Source: Pseudomonadota bacterium
Lineage (GTDB): Bacteria > Pseudomonadota > Gammaproteobacteria > Steroidobacterales > Steroidobacteraceae
Length of the DNA stretch: 13,488 nucleotides
NCBI GenBank assembly: GCA_021850555.1
Contig: JAJZLX010000032.1
Location: 1 to 13,488 of the forward strand
Direction: 5' to 3'
How positions within the stretch are numbered: the stretch's first letter is position 1; every line of letters starts with the position of its first letter. A model generated the notes under the pieces. The model was not told where the DNA came from, did no database searches, and saw only the letters and a program-made list of their open reading frames with translations. The translations under genes were made by a program, and so were the position numbers. This document shows, one piece after another, positions 1-5,510 of the stretch.

Positions 1-142
1 ACTCGGCGAGATCGGATTCGAGGAAGACCCAGCATCGGCCGACCTTGGCTCCCGGGATGAAGCCCCGCTTGGCCCGCGAGCGCACCTCTTCCGGGTGCAT
101 GCGCAGAAAGATCGCTGCGTCTTCGAGTCCGAGCGTTCTCAC
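1..142 (-). CDS. AlpA/excisionase-like helix-turn-helix protein (3' end outside window)
   Basis: The minus-strand frame from a GTG at 142 encodes 47 residues before the window edge, beginning VRTLGLEDAAIFLRMHPEEV and ending in a WVF..SDL segment. The pattern of a short helix, a second helix (LEDAAIFLRM, PEEVRSRAKRG), then IPGAKVGRCWVFLESDL is that of the HTH_17/AlpA/excisionase winged-helix fold, which binds DNA. In mobile elements such proteins act as recombination directionality factors or activators of integrase genes; which role applies here is not visible. An in-frame TGA lies only six codons upstream of the GTG, so the start is well constrained, although no strong ribosome binding site precedes it. 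It is likely co-transcribed with the helix-turn-helix gene upstream on the same strand. The family is fairly sure, the function is inferred. Confidence 0.7.
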   Translation of the reverse strand, partial: MRTLGLEDAAIFLRMHPEEVRSRAKRGFIPGAKVGRCWVFLESDLAE

Positions 143-247
143 GGTGTCTCGGACGTCGATTCAGACGTTGACATTCTCAGATCGGGAAATGCAGAACGCG
201 CATCAGGCAGCAGACTTGCTCCCTGACCGAAAGTGACGCGAGGCACT

Positions 248-645
248 TCAGAACTCTTGGGTCGCGATGATCTGCAGCGCGATCGATGCGATCTCGAGCG
301 TCGACAGGGCGGGAGACGTAACTGGAGTTCACGCTGCAGCGGCTCCAGGCCCACGTTGTCGTCATTGGGCTGATCGAGGCCGGAAAAGGTCTCCGCACCC
401 AGCCACAGGAGCACGTCACGTCGCTGCCACCCGATGCGCCGACCATGAAAGCGGTGCTTGCGGGGGAAGCGACCGAACAACGTCAGGGTCTCGAACACCC
501 ATCGGCGCCGACGCGTCAGCCGCGCGACATCATGGGCGGTCAGGATCTCCTGGCACGACGGCAGGCTTTCATTGACCCACCGGGACAGTGACACCCGCAG
601 AGGGGCTGCGGGATTTGGGATCGAAATGGACTCGTCGATGGCCAT
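248..645 (-). pseudogene. AlpA-like helix-turn-helix protein, apparently frameshifted
   Basis: Starting at ATG 645, the first ~85 residues contain a helix-turn-helix-like segment (ILTAHDVARLTRRRRWVFET ... RRIGWQRRDVLLWLG, residues ~34-82) similar in layout to the AlpA/MerR-like regulators of mobile elements. The frame is coding-like (third positions mostly G/C) through a segment ending RELQLRLP. After about position 315 it turns into Arg/Ser-rich sequence that runs on to a stop at 139. From the same point the neighbouring frame reads LSTLEIASIALQIIATQEF and stops at 248, with G/C in about 17 of 19 third positions. One missing base in the C-rich run near 308-320 would join the two halves into a ~132-residue protein. 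It may be a real mutation, a sequencing error, or (less likely) a genuine longer protein ending at 139. No strong ribosome binding site is seen. Confidence 0.55.
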
Positions 646-1070
646 GCTGAACTCGGTTCATGGGGTTCTGGCCGTTCGGAGACGAGTTGTCACGCATGGG
701 TGATCTTGGCACGAGGGAGCGGAATGGGAAGGATGAGTTTCGCCGAAAAAACGGCGAAACGTCCCCGTGTCTGGCGTGGTTTTTGGCTGGAATCTCCTCG
801 GAAGAGGAAACGAGAGAGAACGAGCCTCAGGGGTCGCACGGTGCTGGCACCAGGACTATGATCGGTACGGGAGTGGAAGACGCACGGAGTGGTGGTCACG
901 TCTGCCCAGCGCGGACCGATGGTCTATGCCGGCAATGCGGACGGACGCCAGCCGGAGGCGGTCTTACCGGACCGAGCGGATGTGCCCGTCCTCACGACTT
1001 GGGGGGCACTCGCGGCAATAAAGGGAGCACGCGCAATGACGGAGCGAGGCGTTTGATGAGACGGGAATCC
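646..1070. other. Intergenic region with no convincing gene
   Basis: About 425 bases between two minus-strand genes. The frames that stay open here are Arg/Ser/Cys-rich and lack recognisable protein features. The notable content is the palindromic box at 737-760, about 90 bases upstream of the start of the minus-strand helix-turn-helix gene. I see no tRNA, terminator with a T-run, or repeat array. Confidence 0.5.
737..760. promoter_or_regulatory. Palindromic box, copy 1 (candidate activator/repressor operator)
   Basis: A perfect inverted repeat with arms GTTTCGCCG and CGGCGAAAC separated by AAAAAA. The same architecture (same arms, 6-base A/T-rich spacer) recurs twice upstream of virB2. It lies upstream of the minus-strand helix-turn-helix gene starting at 645. 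There is no T-run on either side, so an intrinsic terminator is unlikely. Its recurrence at promoter-proximal sites argues for a protein-binding site. The binding partner is inferred to be the FlhC/FlhD-like pair or one of the helix-turn-helix proteins. Confidence 0.6.
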
Positions 1071-1757
1071 TCATGTGCCGGGCGATCTCGGGCGGCCTTG
1101 AACGGAAGCGTTGCGTCCGGAACCGGTGTCCGCCAGCAGGAATCCGTACCAATGGAGATCATGGAGCATCGCGCGATCGTCGCGTACCGCAGCGTCGAGA
1201 AGCCGACCCCAGAATGCATGGCGGTTCTCGCAGCGCGGCCGCAGCGAGTGGTGGTGCCGGTCGGCGAACTGCCAGAGTTCGTGCAGGCTGAGTTTGGCGA
1301 CGAGCTCGGCGACGTCCGCCGACATCCCGATCAGGAGCGTGCCGAGCGAGAGGTCCTCTCGCGCCGTGTACCATGCGACCGTCAGGACATCGCGCGCCAT
1401 GTCCATGTTGATGATCCAGGGGAACATGCCGCCGAATTCGCCGCGACCCATTCTCGGCGCACTCTGCGCCTTCCGCCACCACTCCGCGTTGCCGAACTGA
1501 AGATCGGCCAGAAGGAATGGGCATCGACTCGCTCTATGGCGTGCGTCCTCGCTCATCGCCATCCACAGCCGGCGATGGGTGCGCAGGAAATCCGGCACGC
1601 ACCGTGTGTCCGCCCATTGGGCCGAGCGCGCGAGGCATTCGAGATACCGTTCATTGAACGCCTGGACGAGCTCGAGGGCCGACCCGCCGAGCCATTGCGG
1701 CACCGGCAGGGTGGTGGGACTGTCCGGCCGCTTGCGTCTCCTGGATCGATTGGACAT
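1071..1757 (-). CDS. FlhD-like transcriptional regulator with N-terminal extension (SetD/AcaD-type)
   Basis: A 228-residue protein. Residues ~120-205 resemble FlhD: DVLTVAWYTAREDLSLGTLL, then an MSADVAELVAKLSLHELWQFAD segment matching FlhD's 'lgI..e.ad.LA.Ltl.qm.kLA', and a final helix with DDRAMLHDLHW. FlhD itself is only ~115 residues. The first ~115 residues here (helical, with WLGGSALELVQAFNERYLE and CPFLLADLQF segments) form an additional domain that I cannot name. FlhD partners FlhC to activate transcription; related pairs in SXT (SetD/SetC) and IncA/C plasmids (AcaD/AcaC) control conjugation. The ATG at 1757 is chosen over an in-frame TTG at 1772 because GGGGAG sits at good spacing before it. 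A FlhC-like gene lies divergently 130 bases away. Family assignment is by eye. Confidence 0.65.
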   Translation of the reverse strand: MSNRSRRRKRPDSPTTLPVPQWLGGSALELVQAFNERYLECLARSAQWADTRCVPDFLRTHRRLWMAMSEDARHRASRCPFLLADLQFGNAEWWRKAQSAPRMGRGEFGGMFPWIINMDMARDVLTVAWYTAREDLSLGTLLIGMSADVAELVAKLSLHELWQFADRHHHSLRPRCENRHAFWGRLLDAAVRDDRAMLHDLHWYGFLLADTGSGRNASVQGRPRSPGT

Positions 1758-1793
1758 CTTCGTTCTCCCCAATCCGGAGCGGAGAATGTACGC

Positions 1794-1810
1794 CTCGCCG
1801 AATCGGGGAG
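1794..1810. promoter_or_regulatory. Imperfect palindrome between divergent regulator genes
   Basis: CTCGCCGA-A-TCGGGGAG: eight-base arms with one mismatch, in the 130-base gap between the divergent FlhD-like and FlhC-like genes. The left arm shares CGCCGA with the palindromic boxes elsewhere in the window. It could be an autoregulatory operator, but the spacing differs from the boxes and chance cannot be excluded. Confidence 0.25.
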
Positions 1811-1887
1811 CGCCTCAAACAGATTGCGAGTTTCGACAGATATTCGCGGTTGACAACCTCACCTGAGGCTCGGAGTGTGTAAGGACG

Positions 1888-2466
1888 ATGGACACCACGC
1901 CAGATGATCCGGTCCTGCGTGACTTCAGGCGACACGAGCTTGCGCGACGTCTCATCGCTTACCAGACGCGTACACAGACGATTACCGCATTGACGAGCCT
2001 TTCGCGGCATCAGCTCGCGCAATTGCGCCAGCGCAGCCGCACTCCGGAGGCAACGAGGCGCCGCGGACCCTCTCCACGCTCTCTGGCGCGTTTTACGCAT
2101 TCACCCCGAGCCCGCGGCGAGGGGGCCGCGCTCGCGGCCTTCTGCCGCGCCTATCGCGTACTGCCGGCACATCCGCTCCGCCGGAGCCAGTTCACGTTGG
2201 AATTCGGGGAGCGGCTCTGCGCAACGTACGAGGCGTACCGGGCGTGCTTTCCGCAAGCCGACGTTACCATCGAGGAGCTGCTGACGCTGGTACTCGGAAT
2301 CGCCGAGAACCGCGAAGTCGGCATCGGGCAGTGCGTCTTGTGTGGCGGCACGGTGCTCGTCGATCGTCTCGCATGCCGGGGGGCAATCTGCATTCACTGT
2401 GAGAGTGTGCTTGCCGATGAGCGGAATGCGGTGGCTGAGGCTGTCGCCAGAGACGTCTCGGGATGA
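1888..2466 (+). CDS. FlhC-like transcriptional activator (SetC/AcaC-type)
   Basis: A 192-residue protein. The N-terminal half has the FlhC-type helical pattern (RHELARRLIAYQTRTQTITALT, then LSRHQLAQLRQ). The C-terminal half carries four cysteines, C149-x2-C152 (QCVLCGG) and C168-x2-C171 (CIHC). Classical FlhC binds zinc through C-x2-C and C-x2-C pairs with nearly the same spacing (16 residues between pairs versus 15 here). FlhC supplies much of the DNA contact in the FlhD4C2 activator; SetC and AcaC are relatives that switch on conjugation genes. An in-frame TGA at 1864 leaves ATG 1888 as the only start. GGAG at 1872-1875 and AAGGA at 1881-1885 lie upstream at non-ideal spacing. The gene is divergent from the FlhD-like gene, unlike the flhDC operon of flagellar systems. 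Confidence 0.75.
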   Translation: MDTTPDDPVLRDFRRHELARRLIAYQTRTQTITALTSLSRHQLAQLRQRSRTPEATRRRGPSPRSLARFTHSPRARGEGAALAAFCRAYRVLPAHPLRRSQFTLEFGERLCATYEAYRACFPQADVTIEELLTLVLGIAENREVGIGQCVLCGGTVLVDRLACRGAICIHCESVLADERNAVAEAVARDVSG

Positions 2467-2743
2467 TCAGCGTGTCGAAGGCGCGCCCCCGATCCGTTGG
2501 CTGCCTGGGCGCAACCGGTGCGTTGCATTGTGGGCCATTTTTAAGCACGTAGCCAAACGATCGGCTGTCATTCCACAGAGCACCGTTCGACCCCCACAGC
2601 GTCCCATTTAGCATTCCCTGAAGTCCGCTAAAGATCGTGTCATGCCAAAGTGTCTGAAGACGAGCATCAGAATTCTCCCTCATCATCGCTCCGAGGTGAT
2701 TGGCGACTTCGTATGCCGAGGTCTTCATGGACAAAACGCCCAT
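2467..2743 (-). pseudogene. Possible gene fragment, minus strand, function unknown
   Basis: On the minus strand the frame from ATG 2743 or 2728 reads a natural-looking ~70-residue segment (MKTSAYEVANHLGAMMRENS ... GLQGMLNGTLWGSNG ... SFGYVLKNG). Beyond about 2520 it loses coding character, and it then overlaps the 3' end of the FlhC-like gene as Arg/His-rich shadow sequence. No ribosome binding site is clear and I recognise no domain. It may be the 5' remnant of a gene broken when cargo was inserted, or just an open frame. This stretch (2467-2812) otherwise holds only the weak promoter of the downstream operon. Confidence 0.25.
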
Positions 2744-2754
2744 TCTGCGTTGTG

Positions 2755-2763
2755 TGCTAGATT
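2755..2763 (+). promoter_or_regulatory. Possible extended -10 promoter of the cargo operon
   Basis: TGC-TAGATT matches the extended -10 form TGn-TATAAT at four of six hexamer positions and lies ~50 bases upstream of the GTG at 2813. No good -35 is seen at 17 bases. A small palindrome, GCCTC-CCC-GAGGC (2776-2788), follows in the presumed leader and could be an operator or hairpin. Weak evidence. Confidence 0.25.
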
Positions 2764-2812
2764 ACGGTAAAGTCGGCCTCCCCGAGGCTGCACGGCGCTT
2801 GGAGAACCCACG

Positions 2813-3691
2813 GTGCCCCTAAACTTTCCTGGCGACTGGCGGTTCACACCGCCCCCGGACGGTCAGTTCATAAACTCCAGTATCCCCGCGTCTGCCCTGG
2901 GCGGATTCATGGATTTCGTTGACAAGATACCCTGTGAGCTCGGGACTTGGTGGATGCTGGAATATTTCAAGCGCGCGTTTGGCGCGAGTTCGCGAAGCTC
3001 CGATGAGGGGTGGGCTAGATCTGATCTCTGGAGCGTGATGGAGTCAGAGGCGGAGAATGCCCCGAGGTTTATAGAGAGATTTTTTGACGGATGCGAGAGC
3101 CTGCGATCAAACGCGAGAGTTGGTTACGTTCCAGAGGTGAAGTACGTTAACGACATCCTGGAAAGAAATGGCATCGGGTATGTCATTCGCCCTCCCGACT
3201 TGATTGCGCGTGAATCGCTTGGGCCGACGATTCCCGTTGCGCCGCTGCCTCCGTCGCTTGCAGAACGCTCGCGTGACTTGATGCAGAAGTCTCTGAAGCG
3301 TTCGGAGGAGTTGCTGAACGAATGTCGTCCCCGCGAGGCGGTACAGGAGATCCTCTGGCTGCTTGAAACCGTCTCGACAGGGTTCAGGGATCTTGCGACT
3401 GAAACGGGGAAGATCGAGGGCTCGTACTTCAATCAAATTGTCCGCGATCTTAAAGTAAAGCGAAAGAGCGCGACTCTAACAAGAATTCTTGACTGGATTA
3501 CAGGTATGCACGGTTACCTGTCTTCGCCGACGGGTGGAGGAATTCGACACGGCATCGATTTGAATCAGGGCATAGAGATAGAGCTTAATCAAGGCAAGCT
3601 GTTTTGTAATTTGACACGTAGTTATATCAATTTTTTGCTGACCGAGCATGCTCAAATTGCCGATCGAAAATCGGGCGGAGTGAATGTCTGA
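2813..3691 (+). CDS. Abi_C/HEPN-like protein, first gene of putative defence pair
   Basis: A 292-residue protein starting at GTG, with GGAG at 2801-2804 eight bases upstream. The N-terminal ~145 residues are not recognised. A proline-rich linker (IPVAPLPPS, ~140-148) leads to a helical C-terminal domain: RSEELLNECRPREAVQEILW, later a GGGIRHGIDL segment with R245-H246-G247, and a final helix ending SYINFLLTEH. This is the layout of the abortive-infection C-terminal family (Abi_C), a HEPN-related fold with a basic/His-Gly motif before the last helix. HEPN proteins are often RNases or toxins that stop phage growth by disabling the host, but the canonical Rx4-6H motif is not clearly present, so RNase activity is uncertain. 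The stop overlaps the next gene's ATG by one base, implying translational coupling. Its A/T-richer codon use differs from the flanking transfer genes, suggesting acquisition. Confidence 0.6.
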   Translation: MPLNFPGDWRFTPPPDGQFINSSIPASALGGFMDFVDKIPCELGTWWMLEYFKRAFGASSRSSDEGWARSDLWSVMESEAENAPRFIERFFDGCESLRSNARVGYVPEVKYVNDILERNGIGYVIRPPDLIARESLGPTIPVAPLPPSLAERSRDLMQKSLKRSEELLNECRPREAVQEILWLLETVSTGFRDLATETGKIEGSYFNQIVRDLKVKRKSATLTRILDWITGMHGYLSSPTGGGIRHGIDLNQGIEIELNQGKLFCNLTRSYINFLLTEHAQIADRKSGGVNV

Positions 3692-4572
3692 TGGGCAATG
3701 TGCGATTGTCAAAGTCGCTATGTGCAGTGGTTGGTGAGGCAATCGCCACCACAGGGTCTCATGCAACCCTCGACCAACTCTTCAGGGGCGCAGGGGTTCC
3801 TGGTGATCCGCCCAGCCTCGCTCACCATTCAAAATGGAAGGAATGGCTGTTTCGAGCGGGCCAAATTTCTAATGTGGACAGCCTGACGGTTCTGGGAAAC
3901 GTCCTTGAGGAATTCATGGACTTGCCTCCATTAGACCCGGCGCGCCGCGAGCAGTGGAAGGAGCTGAGAGCGAGAGTGGAGGCGGAGTTGGAAGCGAACG
4001 GCCTTCGATACTACCGATTTGGTCGAGTCCTGCCGCAGGGGGTTCCAGGTTGCGAGTCATTGCTGAATGGGCAGAGCAGAGCGGACCGGGCAATTCAAAG
4101 ACCAGAATCAGTTGAGGAGTTGCTCTCGGTTTTGGTGAGAGGTTTGCGTAGAGCCATGCATCCGTTGACCCACAGGAGGAAAGGTTCAGTCGGCCTCGTG
4201 TTTTCGAGTGAATACGATGTGCAAGATCTTCTGCACGCTCTCATGAGGCCTTGGATAGAGGATATTCGGCCCGAGGAAGTCACGCCGAGTTATGCCGGTA
4301 CCAGTACACGCATGGACTTTTTACTTCCCGCGTACTCACTGGTGGTAGAAATGAAGATTGTGCGCGATCGCGCTCACGCCAAGAAGATCGGGGAAGAACT
4401 GATCATTGATATCGAGCACTACAAACGCCACCCGAATTGTAAGGTTCTCTGGTGCGTGATCTATGATCCGGAGCATTTTCTCACTAATGCGGAGGGGCTC
4501 CGGTCAGACCTGGAAGGGCCGCGCAGTTCTAAAGAAGGAAGCGTGTCCGTTCGGGTTTTTACAATTCAGTAG
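3691..4572 (+). CDS. PD-(D/E)XK nuclease-domain protein (DpnII/MboI-like), second gene of putative defence pair
   Basis: A 293-residue protein whose ATG shares one base with the upstream stop. The C-terminal domain shows a PD-(D/E)XK nuclease core: helix RPWIEDIRPEEV, the loop PSYAGTSTR, strand MDFLL with D209, strand YSLVVEMK with E220-x-K222, then a helix KKIGEELIIDIEHYKRHP and strand KVLWCVIYDPE. I recall this arrangement (PSYAG.S.R.DFLL...VE.K, GEELIIDI..Y..H, YDP) from the DpnII/MboI-type nuclease domain found in defence loci. The N-terminal part (residues ~25-80: LDQLFRGAGVPGD ... SKWKEWLF ... VLGNVLEEFMD) resembles helical N-terminal modules of AbiJ-like proteins, but this is tentative. 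A DNA-cutting effector paired with the HEPN-like partner is inferred. No methyltransferase is adjacent, so it is not an ordinary restriction-modification system. Confidence 0.65.
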   Translation: MGNVRLSKSLCAVVGEAIATTGSHATLDQLFRGAGVPGDPPSLAHHSKWKEWLFRAGQISNVDSLTVLGNVLEEFMDLPPLDPARREQWKELRARVEAELEANGLRYYRFGRVLPQGVPGCESLLNGQSRADRAIQRPESVEELLSVLVRGLRRAMHPLTHRRKGSVGLVFSSEYDVQDLLHALMRPWIEDIRPEEVTPSYAGTSTRMDFLLPAYSLVVEMKIVRDRAHAKKIGEELIIDIEHYKRHPNCKVLWCVIYDPEHFLTNAEGLRSDLEGPRSSKEGSVSVRVFTIQ

Positions 4573-4576
4573 GTCG

Positions 4577-4733
4577 TCAGGGACGGAAGAGGTTCTTTAG
4601 CGCATCTTCCACTGACCTTTCGGAGCTGGCCAGCATCTCGTCCTGTCTGTCTACCAATGCTTGCCGTAAGTACTTCGGTCCGATCTGGGGATGGAACGTC
4701 TGGGTCTGCACTCTGGATGCGCACGCACCAAAC
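4577..4733 (-). pseudogene. C-terminal gene remnant, minus strand
   Basis: Between an in-frame TGA near 4734 and a stop at 4577-4579 the minus strand reads about 50 residues without a good start, including FHPQIGPKYLRQALVDRQDE and SSERSVEDALKNLFRP at the end. The composition is that of a natural soluble helical protein rather than an antisense shadow. The neighbouring frame just upstream (SIPVTVHSDDCLVRAHPE) may be the preceding part across a frameshift. I cannot name the family. It probably marks a gene truncated or decayed at the edge of the cargo region. Confidence 0.35.
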
Positions 4734-4824
4734 AGTCGTCAGAGTGGACCGTCACGGGGATACTCTTAAATGCGGACACACACGATCTTTGCGTCCGCAT
4801 CTGCTTGGAAACCAACCATCACGA

Positions 4825-4848
4825 CCGTCAGCGAGAGGTCGCTGGCGG
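4825..4848. repeat. Stem-loop downstream of the minus-strand membrane gene
   Basis: Arms CCGTCAGCGA and TCGCTGGCGG pair over ten positions with one T/G wobble around a GAGG loop. It lies ~110 bases beyond the stop of the minus-strand membrane-protein gene (4957), so it could terminate or stabilise that transcript, though no clear T-run follows on either strand. Confidence 0.35.
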
Positions 4849-4956
4849 ACATCTGCCTCGACGCTCGTACACTGATGACGCAACCGCTCGGGAGCCTTGG
4901 CGCCGAAGTTGAGCTGAGGCGTGTCGTGCCGTGCAACTCGGAAGAGCCCGCAGGCG

Positions 4957-5265
4957 TCACTTCGCGAGCAGGGCCATCAGCGCATGGTAGGCTGTGAGCA
5001 GCAGCAGCATCCCGACTGACATGGCGATCATGCCCCAGAATGGGAACCCCGGCAGATCTCCCGAGAGCTTGAGGGTGAGGGCGGCAGCGATGCCCAGAAT
5101 GCCCACCACCGTCAGGGCTGCGCTGATGAGCGGCTCGAGCGCCAGAAGCACGGCGAGCGCCGGCAGGCGCAGAAAGTTCCAGAGGATCCGTCCGCTGATC
5201 GCAGCGATGGATGGGAACGCGCCTCGGTTGGCGCACTTCAGGGTGTGTCGGGTCGTGGTGCTCAT
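4957..5265 (-). CDS. Small integral membrane protein beside the transfer operon
   Basis: A 102-residue protein with a ~28-residue N-terminal cytosolic-looking segment and two or three hydrophobic stretches (~34-50, ~50-66 and ~76-99: WGMIAMSVGMLLLLTAYHAL). The sequence LRLPALAVLLALEPLISAAL followed by a GFPFWGM turn resembles hypothetical membrane proteins that I recall from other conjugative elements, without an assigned function. It is divergent from virB2 and shares the intergenic region with the palindromic boxes, so it may be co-regulated with transfer. A role in transfer, surface exclusion or pore assembly is possible but not shown. Start: ATG 5265, nine bases after the stop of a possible 23-residue upstream peptide; no strong ribosome binding site, consistent with coupling. 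Confidence 0.65.
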   Translation of the reverse strand: MSTTTRHTLKCANRGAFPSIAAISGRILWNFLRLPALAVLLALEPLISAALTVVGILGIAAALTLKLSGDLPGFPFWGMIAMSVGMLLLLTAYHALMALLAK

Positions 5266-5274
5266 GGCGCTCTA

Positions 5275-5346
5275 TCACTGACGCTTCACGCTCTTGATCG
5301 GGAAATACCCGCTCAGCGCCCGGGCGAGGATGCCGGGGATCCGCAT
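5275..5346 (-). CDS. Possible 23-residue peptide upstream of the membrane gene
   Basis: ATG 5346 to TGA 5275 encodes MRIPGILARALSGYFPIKSV followed by KRQ, with G/C at about 20 of 22 third codon positions. This bias matches real genes here and is lost upstream of the ATG, where the frame enters the palindromic box. It ends nine bases before the membrane-protein start, suggesting a leader peptide or tiny co-translated protein, though it could be the tail of a longer gene with another start. No strong ribosome binding site is visible. Confidence 0.35.
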   Translation of the reverse strand: MRIPGILARALSGYFPIKSVKRQ

Positions 5347-5373
5347 CTGATGTCGCCCGAGACGGCGAGATCT

Positions 5374-5401
5374 GAGTTTCGCTGAAAAAGCGGCGGAACT
5401 C
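5374..5401. promoter_or_regulatory. Palindromic box, copy 2
   Basis: GAGTTTCGCTG and CGGCGGAACTC flank a 6-base spacer AAAAAG; the arms are complementary except at two wobble-type positions. It is the degenerate partner of the box at 5418-5445, centre to centre 44 bases (about four helical turns), in the divergent region between the minus-strand membrane gene and virB2. Tandem spacing on one DNA face suits a multimeric regulator. Confidence 0.55.
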
Positions 5402-5417
5402 GGACAGGGTAGGGGCT

Positions 5418-5445
5418 GCGTTTCGCCGAATTTCCGGCGAAACGC
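5418..5445. promoter_or_regulatory. Palindromic box, copy 3, upstream of virB2
   Basis: Perfect arms GCGTTTCGCCG and CGGCGAAACGC with a 6-base spacer AATTTC. The inner 9-base arms are identical to those of the box at 737-760. It ends 65 bases before the virB2 start, an apt place for an activator site. No T-run follows, so a terminator is unlikely. Confidence 0.65.
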
Positions 5446-5510
5446 CATTACCCGTTCCGGAAGGTCCCATGGTCCGATAGGCCCACTCCGAATCACACCG
5501 GGGATGTGCC

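Larger units (their letters stand above)
4573..4956. other. Region without an intact gene: fragment and inverted repeats
   Basis: 384 bases between the cargo operon and the minus-strand membrane-protein gene. It holds a coding-like minus-strand tail (4577-4733), an inverted repeat with 8-base perfect arms ATGCGGAC/GTCCGCAT (4770-4777, 4793-4800), 7-base arms CACTCTG/CAGAGTG (4709-4715, 4740-4746) and a strong stem-loop (4825-4848). No T-run terminator follows the cargo genes. The density of inverted repeats fits a junction or mobile-element scar, but no insertion sequence is recognisable. Confidence 0.4.

Noticed and set aside
660..1853. Long plus-strand open frame of ~397 codons
   Set aside because: It lies antisense over the FlhD-like gene, is Arg/Gly-rich, has no domain pattern, and owes its length to high GC content.
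2813..4572. Cargo pair as a restriction-modification system
   Set aside because: No methyltransferase motifs occur in either gene or next to them.
2467..4733. The two minus-strand fragments as one gene split by insertion of the cargo pair
   Set aside because: The start-bearing fragment is downstream, in the direction of transcription, of the stop-bearing fragment, so a simple insertion into one gene cannot produce this order.
5374..5445. Palindromes before virB2 read as intrinsic terminators
   Set aside because: Neither hairpin is followed by a T-run on either strand, and the same palindrome recurs at a separate promoter-proximal site, which fits operators better.
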